Assembly (NCBI GenBank): GCA_029582265.1
Contig: CM055822.1
Span: 2,291,057-2,355,056 of the forward strand
Origin: Zoroaster sp. YZ-2022
Taxonomy: Eukaryota > Echinodermata > Asteroidea > Forcipulatida > Zoroasteridae
DNA length: 64,000 nucleotides
Direction: 5' to 3'
The notes beneath the pieces were generated by a model, which searched no databases, had not been told where the DNA came from, and worked only from the letters and a program-made list of their open reading frames with translations. Both the position numbers and the translations under genes were made by a program. Shown here in pieces: positions 13,122 to 23,717 of this stretch; the stretch's first letter is position 1; every line of letters begins with the position of its first letter.

Positions 13122-13239
13122 TTATCACCCAAGACCTGCAAGGACTGCTTCCTCATCTAGACATTCTTGACGGTGCTCATGTGAAGAGAACTCATCAATG
13201 GGTCTGCTCCAGTCATGAGACCTATGTCAGCTGCATCAG
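13122..13239 (+). CDS. Candidate exon, end of a leucine-rich-repeat domain
   Basis: Bounded by acceptor CTCAAG and donor GTTAGT, open throughout (118 bp, phase 1 in, phase 2 out). It encodes VITQDLQGLLPHLDILDGAH followed by KRTHQW. L-x-x-L-L-P-x-L-x-x-L-D-G is the pattern of the last repeat of many intracellular LRR proteins. No other LRR exon was found nearby, so the gene could be split over long introns or be a remnant. Confidence 0.4.
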
Positions 13240-13274
13240 GTTAGTGTAAATTGTAGTACATGTAACTGAGCCAA

Positions 13275-13490
13275 GTACAATCAGGGTATCGCTTCAGATG
13301 TGTGGTTCTGATAAGAAATCAGGGGATCGCTTCAGATGTGTGGTTCTGATAAGAAATCAGGGGATCGCTTCAGATGTGTGGATGTGTAGTTCTGATAAGA
13401 AATCAGGGGATCCTTCAGATGGTGGTTCTGATAAGAAATCAGGGATCGCTTCAGATTTTGTGTGTAGTTCTGATAAGAATTATTCTGATG
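13275..13490. repeat. About 38-bp minisatellite, five copies
   Basis: Unit GTGGTTCTGATAAGAAATCA plus GGGGATCGCTTCAGATGT, with small indels in the last copies. Confidence 0.85.
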
Positions 13491-13534
13491 GAGTGCAATA
13501 GGGTCAGTCTCAGACTGAACTATATTTTGTGTAA

Positions 13535-13670
13535 GTAAAGACTGTTTGCGGTGACACCATGTGAAATTCTCTTTTGAGTAGTGTAAATAGTTCTGAAAAA
13601 GAACTGGAGGTTACAACTCGACATTTCGATCAGTATGCTCTTATTGTCCTCAGGAGATACCTGGACTCTG
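13535..13670 (+). repeat. Dispersed repeat with hammerhead-like core, copy 2
   Basis: Homologous to 8310-8450. The minus strand contains CTGAGGA, then GAGCATACTGATCGAAATGTC, i.e. a CTGANGA box and a GAAA box separated by a potential stem. Confidence 0.45.
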
Positions 13671-13732
13671 GAAGATGCTGCTGCTTTAAGTAGACTGTTG
13701 GGGATTTGTGCTAACACAGGAGGAAAGATATC

Positions 13733-14166
13733 GTATCCGGCCGCCACTTTTTAAAGGGCTTTTTTGATTTTTTTAAACCACTAACCAGTTAAAAATCATT
13801 CTATCGATTTTTGGTGGTAAAGAGCGAAACTATCACAAAACTAATCCGCTTTATGATGGTTTTCGGGACTTGATTTCCCTCTAAAAAAAAATCCTCCCTC
13901 TGTGAAAATAGAAGGATCCCATATAGTTGCCACTACATGTACAATGACTGTGTTGGTCACCAATTGTGGAGTTTACAAGATCAGACTGACATGACTGAAG
14001 GAAGTCATCGTATACCAAAAAAGCCTGATTTTCATGAAATAAATGTCCTGGAATAATTTGAAGTATATGTCATCATCATCCATATGTTCATCCACCTTAC
14101 CAGGTGGTAGGTAAGATTACACATTATTGGTTATATTTAATGAAAAATAGTGGCGTGAATGCACGA
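13733..14166 (-). mobile_element. MITE with CCGAC-TGCCACTTTT inverted ends, copy 2
   Basis: Reverse-orientation relative of 8897-9495, sharing ATTCTATCGATTTTT and AACCAATAATG segments and the end sequence CCGGCCGCCACTTTTT. It is shorter and more diverged. Confidence 0.6.
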
Positions 14167-14169
14167 CAT

Positions 14170-16018
14170 TCTACCCACACAGTGATGCTGAAGATTAGTA
14201 CATTGTTGTTTATATATTATGTGTGTATGAAATGTCCAATTTTGTACAGCAAATCTTGAATTTGAGAAGCAAAATTGTGAATTTTGTGTAGCATTCATCG
14301 CATGGGCTTGACTCAATTTTGGCATGTCAGTGACTCAAATTGGTGAAGTCATAACCTAAAATGACATGACTCCAATTCTGAGTCCCGTAGTTTTCAGTCT
14401 AAACAATCTAACACCGTGGAACGTTCCAAATCTTTTCAGTCAGGGATCATGGGTGATGATAGTAATAGTGATAAGATCGCACAATCAATGTTTGTTTGCG
14501 ACAATTGTGATATAACTTTTCTCCTTTTTCATTTATTTATTTATTTATCCGTTTCTGTTTTATGTGTATGTCAGCGTTGGAGTGCCTGTTGGGGTTAGAA
14601 ATCAGTTGAAAATAAGCCAGAGCAAGATCTGTTGTCTTTTAGACAGAAGTCTGGAAGCAAAAGGTATACAATTTATTTCAAAATGCATACTGAGCTACAC
14701 TACAGAAACATGTGATGACAAATACAGTATAATTTGTATTAAAGTTAATAACAGTACACTGCATAACTTGTTGTATGAACGATTTACTTCATTTAGTTGT
14801 AAATTCAATTAAATCATTATCAAAATCACATTAGACGCGTCTTGCTTCACCAAAACAGTAGTGAGGGACAAAAGACCATTCCATATCCAAACATAACATA
14901 ATATGTAACGGATAGCTCAAGTCAATGAAAGAACAATGCAATGAGTCCGTACTATAGTACACCTAAAATGTTGACAGTATGTCAAGCTGATTCACAGAAG
15001 TACAAACTGTTTGTAGCATTTTGGGTTGTAAAGGCCAGAAAACATTCAAAAAGTAACATCATAGATTATTGATTGCAATGGAAACTTCAGGTTGTAGCTA
15101 TAGTTGGCCACATGGGTTGAATTCAACCAAATCTGGCATTTAATTTAAAAAAACAAAACCGAAAGCACAAAATAATATTAGTACCTCCCATTTTGACTTT
15201 AAACTTGTGGAAAACCCTTTCAGAAGTGGACCACGTGATCCAAAATGTATACGTCTCAATTCAGTTTTACTGAGTGCTGCTGTGGAATGGTCTATTGTGA
15301 ATAACACATTATTTTTACTGTTCGATCGTCTAGATTTGAGAGTATGCGATCAATCAATGGAGACACTACCCTTAGAACCGCCCCCTAGACCGAGTACTTC
15401 ACTGAGTATACGCAGCGTGTCCACATCTGATGGATCCAGACCGGCCAGCTGATGTAACAGGTAACTAGACCTTCACTGTAATGAGTAGGCTAGTATACAT
15501 CAATGTGTGAGCAGCCATATTGGTTTTCCAATGCACTATTCTATGGGAATCAGAATGAGGCTCATGTCTAAAATAGCCTGGTTTCTTGTGTTTGTTTAAT
15601 TTTGTACTTTCCGACGACTTAGCATGGGGTCTATTGAAAACTTGGGAATACAAAATTTCTTACTGGAAAGGTGGCATGGAACATTACCATTAAAACATGC
15701 CAATTCATTACGGTTCCATTTTCAGTTCGGAATTACCGTAAACAACTTTTAAAATTCCGGACTTAACATTTGAGCGGTGCACAACGGAAAATCATGACTC
15801 TTGAAACCCAAATACTTGTACAGACAGGTATTTTTTAAATTCAAGAGATTACCAACATTGATAGTATGGTATCTCTGTATTAAATTCAAAAGAATCCAAT
15901 TTGTTACCATTATTTTACAGTACCAATGTATTTGTACATCACTGGAGCATGCTTTCAACATGAAAAATGAACAACGGGTATCGGTTCCAAAATATCCGTA
16001 AAACGCACAACCCTATTG
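14170..16018. other. Flank between MITE and 41-bp array
   Basis: AT-rich DNA with no recognised repeat apart from the candidate terminal exon listed separately. A short acceptor-donor bounded segment (about 14642-14662) could be a micro-exon but is not supported by frame. Confidence 0.4.
15334..15452 (+). CDS. Candidate terminal exon, Ser/Pro-rich C-terminus
   Basis: Acceptor GATCGTCTAG is followed by an open frame in phase 1 to TGA at 15450-15452. It encodes CDQSMETLPLEPPPRPSTS and SIRSVSTSDGSRPAS, a low-complexity polar tail typical of protein C-termini. It could be the end of the same plus-strand gene as 11897 and 13122; this is an inference. Confidence 0.3.
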
Positions 16019-19000
16019 GCAGGTATGTTAAAGGGAAGGTACAAAATTGGGAAGAAGTTGGCAGGTATGTTAAAGGGGAAGGTACACAATTGGGAAGAGT
16101 TGTAGGATTATTGTTAAAGGGAGGTACACAATTAGGAAAGTTGGCAGGTATGTTTAAAGGAAGGTACACAATTGGAAGAGTTGGCAGGTATGTTAAAGGA
16201 AGGTACACAATTAGGAAAGGGTTGGCAGGTATGTTAAGGAAAGGTACACAATTAGGAAGAGTTAGCAGGTATGTTAAAAAGTTGGAAGGTACACAATTGG
16301 GAAGAGTTGGCAGGTATGTTAAAGGAAAGGTACACAATTTGGAAGAGTTGGCAGGTATGTTAGGAAAGGTACACAATTAGGAAGTTGGCAGGTATATTAA
16401 AAGGGAAGGTACACAATTGGGAAGAGTTGGCAGGTATGTTAAAGGGAAGAATTCAATTTGGAAGAGTTGGTAGGTATGTTAAATGGGATTGGTAGGTATG
16501 TTAAAGGGAAGGTCCACAATTTAAAAGTTGGTGGGAATGTTAAAGGAAGGCCCTTTACAATTGGGAAAAAGGTGTTAAAAGGACACATTTATTTTAAAAA
16601 TACCAGGGGTCATGTTAAAGGGGGGTCCAATTTGGAAAATTTTTAGGGTTTATTAATTACCCGTAACACAACTTTTTAAGAAATTGGGACCACATTGAGC
16701 GGTGCAACAGAACCGTGTACTCAAATTAGGTTCTGTACAGACAATTATTAGGTTGTTTAAAGGGAAGGTACACACATTTGGATAGTATGAGGTTTATAAA
16801 AAGGTACACAATGTTACCATTATTGTTAAAAGGGAAGGTACACAATTGTATGTTGTACATCACGGAGAACAGTTGGTAGGTATGTTAACAAAAGGAAACG
16901 GGTTTGGGTGGGTATGTTAAAGGGAAGGTACCGAACTAGGACAGAGTTGGTAGGTATGTTAAAGGGAAAGGTACAAAATTTGGGAAGAGTTGGCAGGTAT
17001 GTTAAAGGAAGGTACACAATTGGGAAGAGTTGGTAGGTATGTTAAAGGAAGGTACACAATTTGGAAGGATTGGCAGGTATGTTAAAGGGAAGGTACAATT
17101 GGGAAGAGTTGGTAGGTATGTTAAAGGGAAGGTACACAATTTGGGAAGAGTTGGTAGGTATGTTAAAGGAAGGTACACAATTTGGAAGAGTTGGTATGTT
17201 AAAGGGAAGGTACACAATTTGGAAGAGTTGGTAGGTATGGTTAAAGGGAAGGTACACAATTTGGAAGAGTTGGTAGGTATGTTAAAGGGAAGGTACACAA
17301 TTGGGAAGAGTTGGTAGGTATGTTAAAGGGAAGGTACACAATTTGGAAGAGTTGGTAGGTATGTTAAAGGGAAGGTACACAATTTGGAAGAGTTGGTAGG
17401 TATGTTAAAGGGAAGGTACACAATTTGGAAGAGTTGGTAGGTATGTTAAAGGGAAGGCACACAATTGGGAAGAGTTGGTAGGTATGTTAAAGGGAAGGTA
17501 CACAATTTGGAAGAGTTGGCAGGTATGTTAAAGGAAGGTACACAATTTGGAAGAGTTGGTAGGTATGTTAAAGGGAAGGTACACAATTTGGAAGAGTTGG
17601 TAGGTATGTTAAAGGGAAGGCACACAATTGGGAAGAGTTGGTAGGTATGTTAAAGGGAAGGTACACAACTGGGAAGAGTTGGTAGGTATGTTAAAGGGAA
17701 GGTACACAATTTGGAAGAGTTGGCAGGTATGTTAAAGGGAAGGTACACAATTTGGAAGAGTTGGTATGTTAAAGGGAAGGTACACAATTTGGAAGAGTTG
17801 GTAGGTATGTTAAAGGGAAGGTACACAACTGGGAAGAGTTGGTAGGTATGTTAAAGGGAATGCACACAATTTGGAAGAGTTGGTAGGTATGTTAAAGGGA
17901 AGGTACACAATTTGGAAGAGTTGGTAGGTATGTTAAAGGGAAGGTACACAATTTGGAAGAGTTGGTAGGTATGTTAAAGGGAAGGTACACAATTTGGAAG
18001 AGTTGGTAGGTATGTTAAAGGGAAGGTACACAATTGGGAAGAGTTGGTAGGTATGTTAAAGGGAAGGTACACAATTTGGAAGAGTTGGTAGGTATGTTAA
18101 AGGGAAGGTACACAACTGGGAAGAGTTGGTAGGTATGTTAAAGGGAAGGTACACAATTTGGAAGAGTTGGCAGGTATGTTAAAGGGAAGGTACACAACTG
18201 GGAAGAGTTGGTAGGTATGTTAAAGGGAATGCACACAATTTGGAAGAGTTGGTAGGTATGTTAAAGGGAAGGTACACAATTTGGAAGAGTTGGTAGGTAT
18301 GTTAAAGGGAAGGTACACAACTGGGAAGAGTTGGTAGGTATGTTAAAGGGAAGGTACACAATTGGGAAGAGTTGGCAGGTATGTTAAAGGGAAGGTACAC
18401 AATTTGGAAGAGTTGGTAGGTATGTTAAAGGGAAGGTACACAATTTGGAAGAGTTGGTAGGTATGTTAAAGGGAAGGTACACAACTGGGAAGAGTTGGTA
18501 GGTATGTTAAAGGAAGGTACACAATTTGGAAGAGTTGGTAGGTATGTTAAAGGAAGGTACACAATTTGGAAGAAGAGTTGGTAGGTATGTTAAAGGGAAG
18601 GTACACAATTTGGAAGAGTTGGCAGGTATGTTAAAGGGAATACACAATTTGGAAGAGGTTGGTAGGTATGTTAAAGGGAAGGTACACAATTGGAAAGAGT
18701 TGGGTAGGTATGTTAAAGGAAGGTACACAATTTGGAAGAGTTGGTAGGGTATGTTAAAGGGAAGGTACACAATTTGGAAGAGTTGGTAGGTATGTTAAAG
18801 GGAAGGTACACAATTTGGAAGAGTTGGTAGGTATGTTAAAGGGAAGGTACACAATTGGGAAGAGTTGGTAGGTATGTTAAAGGGAAGGTACACAATTGGG
18901 AAGAGTTGGTAGGTATGTTAAAGGGAAGGTACACAATTTGGAAGAGTTGGCAGGTATGTTAAAGGGAAGGTACACAACTGGGAAGAGTTGGTAGGTATGT

Positions 19001-21205
19001 TAAAGGGAATGCACACAATTTGGAAGAGTTGGTAGGTATGTTAAAGGGAAGGAACACAATTTGGAAGAGTTGGTAGGTATGTTAAAGGGAAGGTACACAA
19101 TTTGGAAGAGTTGGTAGGTATGTTAAAGGGAAGGTACACAACTGGGAAGAGTTGGTAGGTATGTTAAAGGGAAGGTACACAATTGGGAAGAGTTGGTAGG
19201 TATGTTAAAGGGAAGGTACACAATTTGGAAGAGTTGGTAGGTATGTTAAAGGGAAGGTACACAATTGGGAAGAGTTGGTAGGTATGTTAAAGGGAAGGTA
19301 CACAATTTGGAAGAGTTGGCAGGTATGTTAAAGGGAAGGTACACAATTGGGAAGAGTTGGTAGGTATGTTAAAGGGAAGGTACACAACTGGGAAGAGTTG
19401 GTAGGTATGTTAAAGGGAAGGTACACAATTTGGAAGAGTTGGCAGGTATGTTAAAGGGAAGGTACACAATTTGGAAGAGTTGGTAGGTATGTTAAAGGGA
19501 ATGCACACAATTTGGAAGAGTTGGTAGGTATGTTAAAGGGAAGGTACACAATTTGGAAGAGTTGGTAGGTATGTTAAAGGGAAGGTACACAATTTGGAAG
19601 AGTTGGTAGGTATGTTAAAGGGAAGGTACACAACTGGGAAGATCGAGTTGGTAGGTATGTTAAAGGGAAGGTACACAATTGGGAAGAGTTGGCAGGTATG
19701 TTAAAGGGAAGGTACACAATTTGGAAGAGTTGGTAGGTATGTTAAAGGGAAGGTACACAATTTGGAAGAGTTGGTAGGTATGTTAAAGGGAAGGTACACA
19801 ATTGGGAAGAGTTGGTAGGTATGTTAAAGGGAAGGTACACAATTTGGAAGAGTTGGCAGGTATGTTAAAGGAAGGTACACAATTTGGAAGAGTTGGTAGG
19901 TATGTTAAAGGGAAGGTACACAATTTGGAAGAGTTGGTAGGTATGTTAAAGGGAAGGTACACAATTTGGAAGAGTTGGTAGGTATGTTAAAGGGAAGGTA
20001 CACAATTTGGAAGAGTTGGCAGGTATGTTAAAGGGAAGGTACACAATTTGGAAGAGTTGGTAGGTATGTTAAAGGGAAGGTACACAATTTGGAAGAGTTG
20101 GCAGGTATGTTAAAGGAACGTACAAAATTGGGAAGAGTTGGTAGGTATGTTAAAGGGAAGGTACACAATTTGGAAGAGTTGGAAGGTATGTTAAAGGGAA
20201 GGTACACAATTTGGAAGAGTTGCAGGTATGTCAAAGTGAACGTACACCAATTTCTAGAGTTGGCAGGTATGTTAAAGGGAAGGTACACAATTTGGAAGAG
20301 TTGGCAGGTGTTAAAAGGGGAAAGGTACACAATTTGGAAGAGTTGGTAGGTATGTTAAAGTGAAGGTACACAATTTGGAAGAGTTGGCAGGTATGTTAAA
20401 GGGAAGGTACACAATTGGGAAGAGTTGGTAGGTATGGTAAAGGGAAGGTACACCAGTTGGAAGAGTTGGCAGGTATGTTAAAGGGAAGGTACACAATTTG
20501 GTAGAGTTGGCAGGTATGTTAAAGGGAAAGGTACACAATTTGGAAGAGTTGGCAGGTATGTTAAAGGAAGGTACACAATTTGGAAGAGTTGGCAGGTATG
20601 TTAAAGGGAAGGTACACAATTTGGAAGAGGAAGTTGCTTGGGTATGTTAAAGGGAAGGTACACAATTTGGTAGAGTTGGCAGGTATGTTAAAGGGAAGGT
20701 ACACAATTTGGTAGAGTTGGCAGGTATGTTAAAGGGAAGGTACACAATTTGGAAGAGTTGGCAGGTATGTTAAAGGGAAGGTACACAATTTGGTAGAGTT
20801 GGTAGGTATGTTAAAGGGAAGGTACACAATTTGGAAGAGTTGGTAGGTATGTTAAAGGGAAGGTACACAATTTGGTAGAGTTGGTAGGTATGTTAAAGGG
20901 AAGGTACACAATTTGGAAGAGTTGGTAGGTATGTTAAAGGGAAGGTACACAATTTGGAAGAGTTGGCAGGTATGTTAAAGGGAAGGTACACAATTTGGTA
21001 GAGTTGGCAGGTATGTTAAAGGGAAGGTACACAATTTGGAAGAGTTGGTAGGTATGTTAAAGGGAAGGTACACAATTTGGAAGAGTTGGTAGGTATGTTA
21101 AAGGGAAGGTACACAATTTGGTAGAGTTGGTAGGTATGTTAAAGGGAAGGTACACAATTTGGTAGAGTTGGTAGGTATGTTAAAGGGAAGGTACACAATT
21201 TGGTA
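16019..21205. repeat. 5.2 kb minisatellite, 41-bp unit
   Basis: Consensus GTTGGTAGGTATGTTAAAGG GAAGGTACACAATTTGGAAGA, about 126 copies. The centre (17.3-21.2 kb) is very homogeneous, with variants such as GGTAGAG and ACTGGGAAG in higher-order order. The left edge (16.0-16.9 kb) is degenerate. It ends in GGTAATGTACATTAATTTCA, a sequence resembling 27170-27240, so the monomer probably derives from the end of a dispersed element. Not coding; open frames here are repeat artefacts. Confidence 0.97.
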
Positions 21206-23380
21206 ATGTACATTAATTTCAACCCTCTAGTTCTCAAGAAATATATCAAGTGCGCACATTTTTGAGAAAACACCAAAAAATGTTTTTTTTCTGTTTTTCA
21301 AAACGTTGCCTGAATATCTTGTGTAAAATATCACCTGACTATTTGTTTTACTTTCTTTGCAGTCGAAGACGGATAGCACAGGCTCAGGCCTTTCAATCAA
21401 AAAACTTCTGATTGGTGAACCAGTGTCTCTGGTTGCTTGTAGCTTCTAATGACCGACGTACCGTGGTAGATGTCCACCTTAAGAACCAGCACTGTCTGTA
21501 GTTGCAGTTGCAGTTGGCAGTGTGCCGCACTAATATTGACTGACGCACCATAGTGAACTATTAGTGGGCCACCATTCATGACCTAAGTTGCACCTTGCAG
21601 TGTCAAGAACTGTTGAATGACCGATGTACATGATGAACCTCTGACAGTTAGGCCAAAAAACAAATCTACGGTTTCTGGTCTCTGCGTTTGAGCATTTTTA
21701 GTTTTCTTTTTTTGGGGGCCATGAAACAATGTCCAATTGCAGCCAAAATTGCTGGATTGATTGGAATTCTGCCGTGCTGTGTCTTAAACGACTTTTTCAC
21801 ATAGGGGTATGAACGTTTGCCTGATTTGTGAGGTCTCTCTTAGCCACCATACGTTGTTGTATGGAAAATTTGGTATGGTTCCAATAACTGTGTATACATA
21901 TATCATGTTGGCAAAAAAAGATTACCAAACAAAAACAAAAGCGTGTCACTGCAGCGATTTTGAAGCCGACCTATGACCAGAAACCTTACTGTCTGTGGTG
22001 GTAGCAGCAACTTGCAGTGTTGCTACAGTGCTATAGACTGATAATACTTATGTCTTAGGTTGCAGTGTCAAGTACTTGTCATGACCTCATTCCACTCTGT
22101 TTGGTCACATGGATTTATATGGAAGAGAAAACCAAGATGGCTGCTCCCCAGTGAGTGATTTCACTTGTTATTACATAGAAAAATGCACTTGCAGCAAATC
22201 ATTACTATTCAAGAGTCTTTATATAATATGTTCAAGTGAATCAGCCTTTAGCTCAAAATAAAGCTCTTATTGTTTATAACCATGTAAATAGCTTATATTA
22301 TGCCTCTTATAACAAAACATGGTTTTGTTTGTGTATCAATTTAAGTCAATATTCTTTTAAGAATATTCAAGAATACACAGAATACATTACAGGTATTTTA
22401 CAATTTCCCTCTTTATTTGTCTTCTACATCTTATCCATACCGAGTTTGTTTAATAATATAATCTTCTGTACAAACTATAAGATCACTTTTGCATATTACA
22501 AGTTCCTTGTAAAAAGGTTTGGTTGAAAGTTACACTTCCATCAGTAAGAACAGAAAAAATAAAATCTCATTAAATTCCAGTATGTATTTATAAATGCCCG
22601 GGGGTAGGAGGGGTTGGACAGTAAGACATTGTGAGTGGTTAAGAAGCTGTTATGTGGCCAAGTGTTTAAGTGTCTTAAACGGTTCTTTAAGACAAGCAAA
22701 TGTTTCAGACTGGTTGAGGCTGGATCCTTTCAGCATGTCACATGCCAGCTGCTAGCCAATCAGATTGAAGAAGTTGAATGGGAATATAAGCTTGACACTT
22801 GGTCTTCACCACAGGATAAAGACCACAGGGTCATGACCACGGGCAATAAAGGAACTCTCCTGCAGCTTGGTCCTTAGTGGCCATGACCCTACCAGTCTAT
22901 ATCCTGCAGTAAAGACTACACGTACAATGTTCATTTCCATCAAATCTATAAAAGATACTAATAAATAATTAAGCTCAAATAAATGTACTATCATCAATAT
23001 TTCAAGTAAAATTCAATCTCATAGCTAGAAAATGTGTGTTAAACAGTTGATATACTACATAAACTACAGAATACATTAAGTACAAAACTATATAAACTAT
23101 ACTTGTTCGCTATAAAAACTTTTTTACAATCATATCTGCCCCACAACAACTACAACTGATTATTACAGACAATTAAAAAAACATTAAATGTACAAAAATG
23201 TTTTTAAACAAAATTATATAGCTATATGTATCTATTATTTACATCACGGAATGCTATTGACTTTAGACCACTCATATAAAAACCAGTCACAAAATTTTGA
23301 TAAAATTATTCACATTTGATTGCATAGTTTTTGTGACTGCAAGACACTAGATTGAAGAAAATGCTACAGTATAGTATGTT
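21206..23380. other. 3' flank of the EGF-CUB gene
   Basis: No gene recognised. A segment at 22087-22145 (TTTGGTCACATGGATTTATA... AAGATGGCTGCTCC) recurs at 37215-37277 as a dispersed repeat. The rest is AT-rich. Confidence 0.5.
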
Positions 23381-23385
23381 TTGTT

Positions 23386-23391
23386 TTTAAT
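23386..23391 (-). promoter_or_regulatory. Possible polyadenylation signal
   Basis: ATTAAA on the minus strand about 175 bp after the stop codon of the EGF-CUB gene. No canonical AATAAA was found nearer on that strand. Context is AT-rich, so chance occurrence is possible. Confidence 0.3.
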
Positions 23392-23565
23392 ACTGACAAT
23401 TTTCTATAAAAAAATTCTTTGAATCAACACACTGCTAATTTTGTTTAAGGAAAGAAAAATAATTATTTGATTTCATTATTATTGTGAATAATTATTATTT
23501 CACAAAATAATTTTCACTCGACAAATGATATCTTCCAGGCTGGCAGGACTAGGATAATATGTTAT

Positions 23566-23717
23566 CTAGTCCCTAGATTCATCCTTCCGTTTCCAGCAGC
23601 ACAATAACAAGAGAAGACCAAGCAGTAAGAGGGTGAAGAGTGCTAGGAGGACAAGGATAAGTATCCACTCTGTCTCCAACACGCCCTTCTGGGCATTACT
23701 GTCACGGAATACCAATT
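23566..23717 (-). CDS. Terminal exon: transmembrane helix and short cytoplasmic tail
   Basis: Begins at acceptor TTCAG in phase 1 and ends with TAG at 23566-23568. About 18 juxtamembrane residues are followed by a Leu/Ile-rich helix starting [11 protein letters not shown] and ending LLLLLCCW, then the tail KRKDESRD. The basic residues directly after the helix fit a type I topology with the EGF/CUB part outside. Two adjacent cysteines at the inner membrane face could be palmitoylated (inference). The tail has no recognisable signalling motif, so signalling would need a partner or the protein acts mainly outside. Confidence 0.88.

Noticed and set aside
16019..21205. Open frames and repetitive proteins across the 41-bp array
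   Set aside because: Unit length of 41 is not divisible by three, frames shift constantly, and the sequence is a simple tandem repeat.
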